A stretch of DNA of 64,000 nt. It comes from TMP-86 sp964247385. Its GTDB lineage: Bacteria > Pseudomonadota > Gammaproteobacteria > Steroidobacterales > Steroidobacteraceae. A model generated the notes under the pieces. That model saw only the letters and a program-made list of their open reading frames with translations. It made no database searches and was not told the DNA's origin. Both the position numbers and the translations under genes were made by a program. Where the stretch lies: contig CAXTUB010000008.1 of the NCBI GenBank assembly GCA_964247385.1, positions 90,844 to 154,843 on the forward strand. Direction: 5' to 3'. Shown here piece after piece: positions 1-7,902 of this stretch. Positions within the stretch are counted from its first letter, which is position 1; each line of letters opens with the position of its first letter.

Positions 1-2
1 AT

Positions 3-335
3 CACGCTTGGTTTCCACAGCGCGCCAACATCGGTTTCGCCCAAGTGCTCTCGCGCAGCGGAATTCGTTTGAGAGTGTGGGAGCGCCATGCCGGATTGAC
101 CCGCGCTTGCGGCACAGGCGCGTGCGCCGCGCTGGTCGCCGCCTCTCGGCGAGGCCTCACGGGGCGCTCTGCCACGCTGTATCTGGACGGCGGCGCGCTC
201 GAGATCGATTGGCGCGATAACAATCACGTCATCACGACGGGCGCGACCATGGTGGGCTTCGACGGCACGCTCGCGCCGGACTTGATCGCGCGATTGCGGC
301 GAGCGGCAGATGATGATTTTACCGGCGGTGCATGA
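3..335 (+). CDS. dapF: Diaminopimelate epimerase, C-terminal part (runs off the left edge)
   Basis: This is the last ~110 residues of DapF, which interconverts LL- and meso-diaminopimelate in the cytoplasm for lysine and peptidoglycan synthesis. The reading frame is open to the window edge and begins FPQRANIGFAQV, matching the family's 'FPERTNVGFV' stretch. It continues to TRACGTGACAA, which holds the second catalytic cysteine. The N-terminal half with the first cysteine lies outside the window. The stop overlaps the next start (ATGA), so the permease downstream is probably translationally coupled. Family identity is very secure; only the 5' end is missing. Confidence 0.95.
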   Translation, partial: HAWFPQRANIGFAQVLSRSGIRLRVWERHAGLTRACGTGACAALVAASRRGLTGRSATLYLDGGALEIDWRDNNHVITTGATMVGFDGTLAPDLIARLRRAADDDFTGGA

Positions 336-1759
336 GCGGCACGTTGCCGGTCGATATCGAAGCCATCCCTGCGCGGAAGCTGGTGCGAGGCCTAGGGCTT
401 GCAGGCGCCATCTCGGTCAACATCACCAACATGATCGGCACGGGCGTCTTTCTCAAGGCGCGCGTGATGACGTGCAATGTGCAAACGCCTTGGTCTGTCT
501 TGATGGTATGGGTAGCGGGCGGTGCGCTCACGCTGGCAGGCTCTGCCTGTCTTGCCGAGCTTGGCGCGCTATTGCCGGCAGCCGGCGGCGAATATGTGTT
601 CTTGAGGCGCGCCTATGGCCGCGCGATCGGTTTTCTTTACGGGTGGACCACGTTCTTCATCACGAAGGGCGGCGCGCAGGCGGCGCTCGCCATGGGGTTC
701 GCGCTATTTTTGAATATCGCGCTCGGCGGAATTTCAGGTCCCGCCTTCGAAGTTTCCCTTCTCGGTGTGCATGTCCTCATCGGTCCTTTGACTTGGGTTG
801 CCATCGCGGCCGTGTGGACCGTTTCGGTGCTCAATTGCATCCGTGTCTCCGCGAGTGGGCAAATCGCGCTTGCTTTGACGCTGGTGAAAGTGACTTTACT
901 GGTGGCCGTTGCCGTATGCGGCTTGTTGATCGCGGGCGGGCATTGGACTCACTTTCATGAAAGCGGCGTGGGCGGCGTCTGCGCGGGCGTCGCGCCAACG
1001 GCGCAGGGCGGGCTTGCAGGCTGGGGGGCGGCGCTCCTCGGCGCGCTTTGGGCGTATGACGGATGGAATAACGTGACGCCGCTTGCCGGGGAAGTGCGCA
1101 GCCCCGAACGCACACTGCCTCGCACGTTCCTGCTCGCGACCTCGGTCGTCGCTGCGCTGTATGTCATCGTCAATTCCACTTATTTCTTTGTGTTGGCGCC
1201 GCACGAAATCGCTGATCTGCCGGCCAGTGCGTCGGTGGGTACTGAGGTCTTGCGCCGGGCCGTCGGCCCGTTGGCGCTGAGCTTGATGGCGGGAGCGCTC
1301 ATGTTGTCCTCTTTCAGTTCTGCCCATGCCAGCTTGCTCGCGGGTGCGCGAGTGCCGTTTGCCATGGCGCGCGAAGGAATTTTCTTTCGCAAGCTCGCAG
1401 TGCTATCACCGCGCACGCACGTGCCGGTGAATGCCATCTTGGCGCAGGCTGCTTGGGGGAGTGTGCTGGTCGTGTCAGGCTCCTTCGATACCATCACCGA
1501 TTCCGTCGTATTCGCCCAGTTCTTGTTTCATGCCATGACGGTCGGCACCTTATTCGTCTTTCGTCGCACCCTCCGGCACGTCCCGCGGCCCTATCGCGCT
1601 TGGGGGTATCCTGTCGTGCCGGCACTGTTCATTGCCGTCAGCGTTGCGCTCGTCATCAACACATTCATCGCCACACCACGGCAAGCATTACTGGGCATCG
1701 CCATGATTGTCCTCGGCCTGCCTTTTTATGCCTACTGGGCGAGGCGGGCGCCCACGTGA
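332..1759 (+). CDS. APC-family amino acid permease
   Basis: This 475-residue inner-membrane protein has about 12 hydrophobic segments. The first carries the glycine-rich loop IGTGVF (residues 35-40) that binds the amino-acid backbone in the amino acid-polyamine-organocation superfamily. A central ALWAYDGWNN motif is typical of the LAT-like branch. It probably imports or exchanges an amino acid, but the substrate cannot be read from sequence. Its ATG overlaps the dapF stop and its TGA overlaps the GTG of the antiporter downstream, so dapF, this gene and the antiporter look like one transcript. Length is normal for the family. Confidence 0.9.
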   Translation: MSGTLPVDIEAIPARKLVRGLGLAGAISVNITNMIGTGVFLKARVMTCNVQTPWSVLMVWVAGGALTLAGSACLAELGALLPAAGGEYVFLRRAYGRAIGFLYGWTTFFITKGGAQAALAMGFALFLNIALGGISGPAFEVSLLGVHVLIGPLTWVAIAAVWTVSVLNCIRVSASGQIALALTLVKVTLLVAVAVCGLLIAGGHWTHFHESGVGGVCAGVAPTAQGGLAGWGAALLGALWAYDGWNNVTPLAGEVRSPERTLPRTFLLATSVVAALYVIVNSTYFFVLAPHEIADLPASASVGTEVLRRAVGPLALSLMAGALMLSSFSSAHASLLAGARVPFAMAREGIFFRKLAVLSPRTHVPVNAILAQAAWGSVLVVSGSFDTITDSVVFAQFLFHAMTVGTLFVFRRTLRHVPRPYRAWGYPVVPALFIAVSVALVINTFIATPRQALLGIAMIVLGLPFYAYWARRAPT

Positions 1760-3354
1760 GCCCGTCTTCGACCTTCGAGCTGATCCTGGGTTTGCTCGCG
1801 CTTGCGTTGATTCTCCCCATCGTCGCGAGACGTTTGCCGATACCGCAGGCGTCCACATTGGTGCTGGGCGGCATGGCGTTGGCGCTTCTGCCATGGACGC
1901 TGTCCGTGGAGCTCGATCCGGATCTCATCATGGTCATGTTTCTGCCGCCCTTATTGATGTCGGGCGCGTATTTCACCGTCTGGCGCGATTTCAAGGCGGA
2001 CCTGACTCCCATCGCGCTGCTCGCGCTTGGCGCGGTCGCCTTCACCACGTTCGTTGTGGGATACGCCGCAAAGCTCATGTTGCCCGGCCTGCCATGGGCG
2101 GCATGCTTTACGTTGGGCGCCATCGTCTCACCGCCCGATGCGGTCGCTGCCAAGGCGATCATTCACGGCTTGCGATTGCCTCGGCGCATGGTGACTATCC
2201 TCGAAGGCGAGAGTTTGGTGAACGATGCGTCGGGGCTGCTGCTGTACCGGCTGGCCGTCGCCGCCGCGTTGACCGGCGCATTCAGCTGGAGCGCTGCGAC
2301 GTTGTCGCTCTTGTGGCTCGGCTGCGGTGGCGTGCTGATTGGAATCGGCGCGGGATGGCTCGCGACTGAAGTCATGCGCTTTCGCACGCATCCGCATGAA
2401 GTCGTGCTGTTGAGCTTTCTTACCGCTTGGCTGACCTATATCGGCGCCGACGCCGTTGGCGCTTCGGGCGTGCTGGCCGTGGTGGCCTGCGGCCTCGTCA
2501 ATGGCTGGCATCAGCACGAAGTGCTCAGTGCGCGTGCGCGCACAGAGGCTCGCGCCGTCTGGCGCTTCACGGTGACTGTGCTCGAATCTCTCGTGTTCGT
2601 CCTCATCGGTTTATCGTTGCGCGGCGTGCTGCAACGGTTGGGCGGATTCGAGGCCGCCTTGGCGCGCGCCGGTCCGCTCACGCTCGCAGTCATTGCGGCG
2701 GTCGTGATCGCACGGTTCGTATGGATTTTCCCGAGCGCCTACCTTCCCCGCAAGCTGATACCCAAATATCGTCAGCGCTCGCCCTACCCATCCGTGGCTG
2801 CGCTCATCGTCATTTCTTGGGCCGGCATGCGCGGTGTGGTGAGCATGGCCGCGGCGCTCGCTTTGCCGCGAAGCTTTCCGGGCCGCGATCTCCTGCTGTT
2901 TGCCACTTTTGGAGTCATCGCGGTCTCGGTGCTCGTGCAGGGCGCCACGCTGGCACCGCTGATTCGAGCGCTGTTGCCGGAGCTTCCCGAAGAACGGAAG
3001 GAAGCGTTGGATGAGAACGCCGCGCGCGCGGCCGTCACGCAGGCTTCGCTCAAGGAAGTCGAGTCGATGCCGGCGCACCGCGAATCGGGCGAGCCTCAGC
3101 ACCCGCAACTCATCGAGGAATATCGCTGGCGCGCGCATGTGACGCAACGAGTGCACGAGCGCGGCGAGGAGATGGAGGACGTGCGGCATCGACACTTTGC
3201 GGCCGCACTCCAGGCGTTGACGGCGGGGCGCAATGAGCTCATCCGGTTGCATCGAGCGGGAGATTTGCACGACTCCACGCTGCATGCCATCGAGTCCGAG
3301 CTCGATCTCGAGGAGCTGCGGCTACGGCGTCTCGATGGCCAGGCCGAGGACTGA
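1756..3354 (+). CDS. CPA1-family Na+/H+ antiporter
   Basis: This is a 532-residue monovalent cation/proton antiporter. About 12 membrane segments are followed by a charged cytoplasmic tail of roughly 120 residues (from near residue 415). Diagnostic motifs are GAIVSPPDAVAA and EGESLVNDASGLLLY, the paired ion-binding helices of the NhaP/NHE branch. The open frame extends far upstream inside the permease gene. I chose GTG 1756 because it overlaps the permease stop (GTGA) and puts the first membrane helix at the N-terminus. The expected role is pH and sodium homeostasis. The Glu/Arg-rich tail could be regulatory. Confidence 0.93.
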   Translation: MSPSSTFELILGLLALALILPIVARRLPIPQASTLVLGGMALALLPWTLSVELDPDLIMVMFLPPLLMSGAYFTVWRDFKADLTPIALLALGAVAFTTFVVGYAAKLMLPGLPWAACFTLGAIVSPPDAVAAKAIIHGLRLPRRMVTILEGESLVNDASGLLLYRLAVAAALTGAFSWSAATLSLLWLGCGGVLIGIGAGWLATEVMRFRTHPHEVVLLSFLTAWLTYIGADAVGASGVLAVVACGLVNGWHQHEVLSARARTEARAVWRFTVTVLESLVFVLIGLSLRGVLQRLGGFEAALARAGPLTLAVIAAVVIARFVWIFPSAYLPRKLIPKYRQRSPYPSVAALIVISWAGMRGVVSMAAALALPRSFPGRDLLLFATFGVIAVSVLVQGATLAPLIRALLPELPEERKEALDENAARAAVTQASLKEVESMPAHRESGEPQHPQLIEEYRWRAHVTQRVHERGEEMEDVRHRHFAAALQALTAGRNELIRLHRAGDLHDSTLHAIESELDLEELRLRRLDGQAED

Positions 3355-3367
3355 GGGCCCTGCGCCA

Positions 3368-3466
3368 ATGAGCCGCATCGGTTGAGCCCTATCGAAATGA
3401 ACCATGCCGGAGTGAACCGCGCCAATATGAGCCGCGTCAAAATGAACCGCGTCAAAATGAGCGCAT
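3368..3466. repeat. Imperfect 15-bp tandem repeat at the 5' end of the DoxX-like gene
   Basis: Six to seven units of about 15 bp follow one another, with the pattern ATGARCCGCGTCAAA. The two best are 3427-3441 and 3442-3456, which differ at one base. Earlier units (3368, 3397, 3412) are degenerate and the one at 3383 is 14 bp long. The array ends at the ATG chosen for the downstream gene. Each unit offers an in-register ATG or GTG, so the number of possible starts varies with copy number. Confidence 0.6.
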
Positions 3467-3831
3467 TGGTTTTCGTATTCCTGTGGTTTGCTCTCGGCGG
3501 CGCAGGGCACTTTTTCGCGACCAGGCTGGAGATGAGCATCGTGCCGCCTTACATTCCGTGGCCGCGCGAGGTCGTTTGGGTGAGCGGCGCGCTCGAGTGG
3601 CTCGGCGCGATCGGACTCCTGTTTCGGGCTACTCGGCGCGCCGCAGGTCTCGGCTTGCTCATTCTGACCATCGTGGTCACGCCGGCCAACATTTTCATGT
3701 TGCAGCGGCCCGAATGGTTCAACGTGCCTTATTGGCTGCTGGTGGCCCGCCTGCCTTTACAGCTCGTGCTGCTGTGGCTCATCGCGTGGAGCACGGACGC
3801 TTGGCCAACTCCTACCGTAAAGGCGCGTTGA
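3457..3831 (+). CDS. Small DoxX-like integral membrane protein
   Basis: This is about 124 residues with four hydrophobic segments and resembles the DoxX-like family of small membrane proteins. It has a FLWFALGGAGHF first helix, a WVSGALEWLGAIGLLF second helix, and PANIFML before the third. Function is not known with confidence for this group. The frame is open from 3382, but that extension consists only of the 15-bp repeat array, so I start at ATG 3457 where the first helix begins. The gap from the antiporter stop is about 100 bp, so cotranscription is possible. Confidence 0.72.
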   Translation: MSALVFVFLWFALGGAGHFFATRLEMSIVPPYIPWPREVVWVSGALEWLGAIGLLFRATRRAAGLGLLILTIVVTPANIFMLQRPEWFNVPYWLLVARLPLQLVLLWLIAWSTDAWPTPTVKAR

Positions 3832-3855
3832 GAAAATCGGCGGACAGCCGCCGGC

Positions 3856-4890
3856 TCAACCTTCGTTTGCAGTGCCGACGAGAGTCACCGGCACGTTGTT
3901 GTCTGGAGCCGCCAACTGGGCAGTACGACTCCGCCAAACTTCGGGGGTCTGCGGCTTGATGAAGATGGTGACGACGTCGATGTCGGCCGCATCCACCGCA
4001 TCTTCGATTCGTTGGATGCATTGCTCGATGCGCGTGGTGTCGAGGCCGTCGTGAAATTCCGCGCTCAGTGCCGCAAGCACATGCCGCGGCCCCAGCTGCC
4101 ACGCGACCACGCCGTTCGCCGTGCGCACGTCCGGGTCTGCGGCCGCGATCTTCAGGATCGTGTCGTGCACGAAACGATCGGCGCCTTCGCCCAACAGCAA
4201 TTGCTTGATCTCGCCTGCGAGCAGCACCGAGGCTGCCGCCAGCACGGCAGAGATGCCGAGAGAGGCGACGCCATCGAGTTGCGGCAAATCCCAGTATTGG
4301 GCGGCTGCGATGCCGCCGGCGGCAATCAATAGCCCGAGCAGCGCTGCGCTGTCTTCGAACAACACGGTGAACACGCTCGGGTCTTTGCTGTTGCGGAAGG
4401 CCTGGAAGTAGCCTTGCTCGCCCTTGCTTGCGCGAAAAGACCTCAAGCTCATCCACCAGGACACCGACTCGAATGCGGCGGAAATCGCAAGCACCACGTA
4501 GTTGGCCAAGGCATGCGATGTGGATCTGGGATGCAGCACGCGGTCAATGCCTTCCAAGCACGACACACCGGCGCCGAGCGCAAATACGAGCAGGGCCACC
4601 ATGAAGCTCCAAAAATAGAGCTCACGCCCGTAGCCGAAAGGATGGCTCTGGTCCGGAGCGAGGTCGGCGCGTTTCAATCCATACAACAGCAGGATCTCAT
4701 TGACGGTGTCGACGAGCGAATGCACGCCCTCGCTCAACATCGCCGAGCTTCCTGAAATGGATGCCGCGATGAATTTTGTGCATGCGATGGCGACGTTCGA
4801 GGCAAGCGCCGCGTACACGACAAGTTTGCTCCCGCCGTGGTCTTTTGTATTCGAGCGGCTGCGTCGCCTGCGTGCGCGATAATCTGTCAC
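3856..4890 (-). CDS. Cation diffusion facilitator (CDF) family metal exporter
   Basis: This 344-residue inner-membrane protein exports divalent metal ions (typically Zn2+, Co2+ or Mn2+) in exchange for protons. It has six predicted membrane helices. Helix 2 carries the HxxxD metal site (His57, Asp61 in EGVHSLVDTVNE). HPFGYGRE follows, and helix 5 contains LFEDSAALLGL. The C-terminal ~100 residues form the cytoplasmic ferredoxin-like domain. The usual His-rich loop is absent, so metal specificity is open. The GTG start lies only 3 bp from the start of the divergent acylase gene, so the two promoters must lie inside each other's coding sequence, or one true start is further in. Confidence 0.92.
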   Translation of the reverse strand: MTDYRARRRRSRSNTKDHGGSKLVVYAALASNVAIACTKFIAASISGSSAMLSEGVHSLVDTVNEILLLYGLKRADLAPDQSHPFGYGRELYFWSFMVALLVFALGAGVSCLEGIDRVLHPRSTSHALANYVVLAISAAFESVSWWMSLRSFRASKGEQGYFQAFRNSKDPSVFTVLFEDSAALLGLLIAAGGIAAAQYWDLPQLDGVASLGISAVLAAASVLLAGEIKQLLLGEGADRFVHDTILKIAAADPDVRTANGVVAWQLGPRHVLAALSAEFHDGLDTTRIEQCIQRIEDAVDAADIDVVTIFIKPQTPEVWRSRTAQLAAPDNNVPVTLVGTANEG

Positions 4891-4893
4891 GGG

Positions 4894-7299
4894 ATGAACG
4901 TGGGAGTGGGCGGGGTGGTCGGCAGGAAAACCAAGATCATCGGCATTGTAGCGCTCGCTGCCCTAGCGCTCATCGGTGGTGCGGGCTTGGCATCGTGGTG
5001 CGCTGTTCGAGCCAGCCTACCGCGGCTGGACGGTGAGGAACGCTGGAGCCTGTTGGAGGCATCCATCCGCATCGAGCGCGATGCGTTCGGTGCGCCTCGC
5101 CTCACGGCCGTCACGCGGCTCGATCTCGCCCGAGCGCTCGGCTTCGTGCACGCACAGGACCGATTCTTTCAAATGGATCTGCTGCGCCGCGCAGCGGCCG
5201 GCGAGCTCGCGGAGTTACTGGGCGAGAGTCTCGTCGAGACCGATCAAGAGTTTCGCGTGCATCGCTTTCGCTCGATCGCCGGTGCCGTGCTCACAAGCCT
5301 CGAGCCAGCAGAACGTGCATTGCTCGAAGCCTATGCGCAGGGTGTGAATCGCGGTTTGGCATCGCTTCGCGCCCGTCCGCCGGAATACTTTTTGCTGCGC
5401 GCGCAGCCCGCGCCATGGCGGCCCGTCGACAGCTTGTTGTGTGTCTATGCAATGTTTTTGCAGCTTCAAGATGCGCGTGGCCACTATGTCGAGCAGCGCG
5501 GCCTGTTACGCGAAGCGCTCCCAGCGTCACTCTCGCGCTTCCTCGAAGCGGGTGCGCCGGAGTGGGACGCCGCCATGGATTCGAGCCGCTCTACCGAGCC
5601 GCAGTGGCCTACTGACATCAACTTGCGCGCTGAAGCGGAGGGCGACCCGCAGCCGCCGAATCACCTCTTGCAGGAGATCGCCAAGATCGGCAGCAACAGC
5701 TGGGCAATCGGCGGCATGCATACCGCGAATGGCGCGGCGCTGGTCGCGAATGATATGCATCTGGGATTTCGCGTGCCAAACATCTGGTATCGCGTCGACA
5801 TGAGAATGAGCCCACCTGAGCGCAGCGCATCGCTCCATCTGGCCGGTGTTTCGCTTCCGGGAAATCCGCTGATCGTGGCCGGAACCAACGGGCACATCGC
5901 CTGGGGATTCACGAATAGCTACGGCGACTATGAACAACTCATTCGGTTGGTCCCTGTACCGGGAGAGAATGAGTTGTATGCCACATCGGACGGCATCCAG
6001 CGCTTGCGCCGCATCGACGAGCGGATTGCGGTGCATGCCAGCGCAACGCGCATTCGTCACGTCGTGCAATCGCAATGGGGACCCGTTATCGGGACGGACT
6101 GGCGGGGACGATCCCTGGTGCTCGACTGGACTGCTCATCATGTCGAGGCGGTGAATTTGCACCTCGGGCAACTCGAAGCCGCACGCTCGGTGGACGAAGC
6201 GCTCGCCATTGCTCCTCTCGTAGGCATCCCTGGGCAAAATTTTACGGTGGGCGATGCCGCAGGCCATATTGGCTGGACGATCGCCGGCCGGCTGCCCGCG
6301 CGCGGCGCCTTGGACACAAGTGTTCCCGTCCCGTCGAATGCCCGTAACGTGGGTATCATGGGTTGGCAGCGTCCAGAGGATTATCCGCGCATCGCCGATC
6401 CGGCTTCGGGCATCATTTGGACCGCGAATGCTCGCGTCGTCGGCGGTGCCGGAGCGAGCGCCATCGGCGATGGCGGCTATGACCGTGGTGCTCGCGCCGC
6501 GCAGATCCGTGATGATCTCGCCGCGGCAGGGCGGTTTTCGCTGCGCGACAGCTTGCGCACGCAGCTCGATGACCGCGCGTTATTTCTCGAGCGATGGCGC
6601 GTCTTGATGCGGCGCTCGATGGCGCTGGCGGGAGCCAAGCAAATTCCCGAAGCCGAGGCTGCGCGCAGTGTGTTGGCGTCTTGGTCGGGTCATGCAGCGC
6701 CGCGCGATGCCGCATATCGCCTGGTTCAAGCATTCCGCGCTCAAGTCGAAGTGCGCGTGTTCTACATGCTCGTAGCCCGTGCACGGCGCATCGCGCCCCA
6801 ATTCGAATTCGAGATTCCCGCCGCATTCGAAGGCCCGCTCTGGCGCTTGCTCGAGGCGCGTCCGACGAATTTGCTGGCGGCGCGCTATGCCGACTGGGAT
6901 GCGTTGCTTCTCGAGGCCGTGCAATCCGCGCTGCTGCTGCCGGCGCAGTGCAGCGACTTGATGGCATGTACGTGGGGGCAGGTGAACGAAGTGCACATCG
7001 CTCACCCCCTATCACGCGCAGTGCCTGCGCTCAGCGCGTGGCTTGACATGCCGGCCATGATGCTTGCCGGCGGCCGCGCCGACATGCCGCGAGTGCAAGG
7101 CAAGAATTTCGGCGCGTCCGAACGCTTCAGCGTGTCAGTCGGCCCCGAGATGCACGGCTACTTTCAAATGCCCGGCGGACAAAGCGGCCATTTTCTCTCC
7201 GAGTATTACCGTATCGGCTTGGAGGACTGGGCGAGGGGGTGGGCGGCGCCGTTCTTGCCCGGTGCGTCAACGCACGAGCTGACGATCTCGCCGCGTTGA
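4894..7299 (+). CDS. Penicillin acylase family N-terminal nucleophile hydrolase
   Basis: This is an 801-residue Ntn hydrolase of the penicillin/acyl-homoserine-lactone acylase family. An N-terminal hydrophobic segment (residues ~11-30) suggests export or anchoring in the periplasm. The alpha-chain region includes ALGFVHAQDRFFQMDLLRR. The autoprocessing site is GSNSWAIGG, with Ser267 the likely new N-terminal nucleophile of the beta chain. Downstream GNPLIVAGTNGHIAWGFTN is also typical. Substrates in the family include beta-lactam side chains, AHL signals and other amides; the sequence does not choose between them. The frame is open upstream to 4837, but ATG 4894 directly precedes the signal-like helix. 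Confidence 0.92.
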   Translation: MNVGVGGVVGRKTKIIGIVALAALALIGGAGLASWCAVRASLPRLDGEERWSLLEASIRIERDAFGAPRLTAVTRLDLARALGFVHAQDRFFQMDLLRRAAAGELAELLGESLVETDQEFRVHRFRSIAGAVLTSLEPAERALLEAYAQGVNRGLASLRARPPEYFLLRAQPAPWRPVDSLLCVYAMFLQLQDARGHYVEQRGLLREALPASLSRFLEAGAPEWDAAMDSSRSTEPQWPTDINLRAEAEGDPQPPNHLLQEIAKIGSNSWAIGGMHTANGAALVANDMHLGFRVPNIWYRVDMRMSPPERSASLHLAGVSLPGNPLIVAGTNGHIAWGFTNSYGDYEQLIRLVPVPGENELYATSDGIQRLRRIDERIAVHASATRIRHVVQSQWGPVIGTDWRGRSLVLDWTAHHVEAVNLHLGQLEAARSVDEALAIAPLVGIPGQNFTVGDAAGHIGWTIAGRLPARGALDTSVPVPSNARNVGIMGWQRPEDYPRIADPASGIIWTANARVVGGAGASAIGDGGYDRGARAAQIRDDLAAAGRFSLRDSLRTQLDDRALFLERWRVLMRRSMALAGAKQIPEAEAARSVLASWSGHAAPRDAAYRLVQAFRAQVEVRVFYMLVARARRIAPQFEFEIPAAFEGPLWRLLEARPTNLLAARYADWDALLLEAVQSALLLPAQCSDLMACTWGQVNEVHIAHPLSRAVPALSAWLDMPAMMLAGGRADMPRVQGKNFGASERFSVSVGPEMHGYFQMPGGQSGHFLSEYYRIGLEDWARGWAAPFLPGASTHELTISPR

Positions 7300-7426
7300 G
7301 GGCAATCCGGCGAAGCGGTCTTTTAATGACTACATGCTGTCGTATTCGCCTTACGACAATGTCAGCGCGCAACAGTATCCCGCGATGCTCGTGTATACGG
7401 CATTGTGGGATCCACAGGTATTGTGA
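7298..7426 (+). pseudogene. Relic of a prolyl oligopeptidase / oligopeptidase B gene
   Basis: In the frame ending at TGA 7424-7426 the sequence reads EGNPAKRSFNDYMLSYSPYD, then NVSAQQYPAMLVYTALWDPQV. This closely matches the conserved stretch just before the catalytic Asp of oligopeptidase B (pattern EWGNP...YYDYMKSYSPYDNV...YP.LLVTTGLHDSQV). Only about 42 codons remain. The catalytic Ser domain, the propeller and the final His are absent, and the frame runs backward into the end of the acylase gene. It is therefore a remnant, not a small gene. The match is recognised by eye from family knowledge. Confidence 0.75.
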
Positions 7427-7902
7427 TGCATGAAAAGCACTTAACGGGCGAGTCCAGCGGCGTGGAAGGCGTGGAAGAAGCGCTATGCGCGGCGGAGGCG
7501 CTCGCCAAGCATGCAAGGAAGCATGTGGCTTTGCTCAAGGAACAGCTCAAGCTTGCAAAAAAAGCTCATAAGCTGGCGAAGCGCGCGCTGCGCGAAGTCT
7601 ATGCAAGCGGAGCTCCGCGTGATCGCGCCGAGGTGGAAGACGCGAGCCTCGTCGAGGTAAGCGATACAGAAGATGACGCTGCGGAGGAAGAAGCTCTGGG
7701 GCCATCTGTCGAGCTGATGCCGGTGCCTGAAGGAGTGGCCCAAGGAGCGGCCGCTCTCGAAAGCGAAGCCTCCGCAGCGAATCCTCGCGCCAAGCGTCAC
7801 AAGCCGAAACGCGCCAAGCCGCGCCGAGCCACGGCAAGTCAATCTGCCTCAGACTTGGATGCATCGCCTGTATCAGCCGATGACCTGCCGCTTTCGCCAT
7901 AA
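7426..7902 (+). CDS. Uncharacterised coiled-coil protein with a basic Lys/Ala/Pro tail
   Basis: About 158 residues, not recognised as a named family. Residues ~15-60 are an Ala/Lys/Leu helix rich in heptad-like pattern (KHARKHVALLKEQLKLAKKAHKL). The middle is acidic (DTEDDAAEEE), and residues ~125-145 are strongly basic (RAKRHKPKRAKPRRA), like a histone-H1-type nucleic-acid-binding tail. The ATG overlaps the stop of the oligopeptidase relic, and its 3' end overlaps the start of the lipoprotein gene. It may bind nucleic acid, or it may be a low-complexity reading frame. Confidence is moderate. Confidence 0.55.
   Translation: MHEKHLTGESSGVEGVEEALCAAEALAKHARKHVALLKEQLKLAKKAHKLAKRALREVYASGAPRDRAEVEDASLVEVSDTEDDAAEEEALGPSVELMPVPEGVAQGAAALESEASAANPRAKRHKPKRAKPRRATASQSASDLDASPVSADDLPLSP

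Noticed and set aside
310..960. 216-codon plus-strand frame inside the permease
   Set aside because: Shadow frame rich in Arg/His/Cys, no membrane helices; the permease frame is clear.
3812..4456. 214-codon minus-strand frame overlapping the CDF gene
   Set aside because: Out-of-frame shadow with Arg/Gly-rich translation. The CDF frame carries all family motifs.
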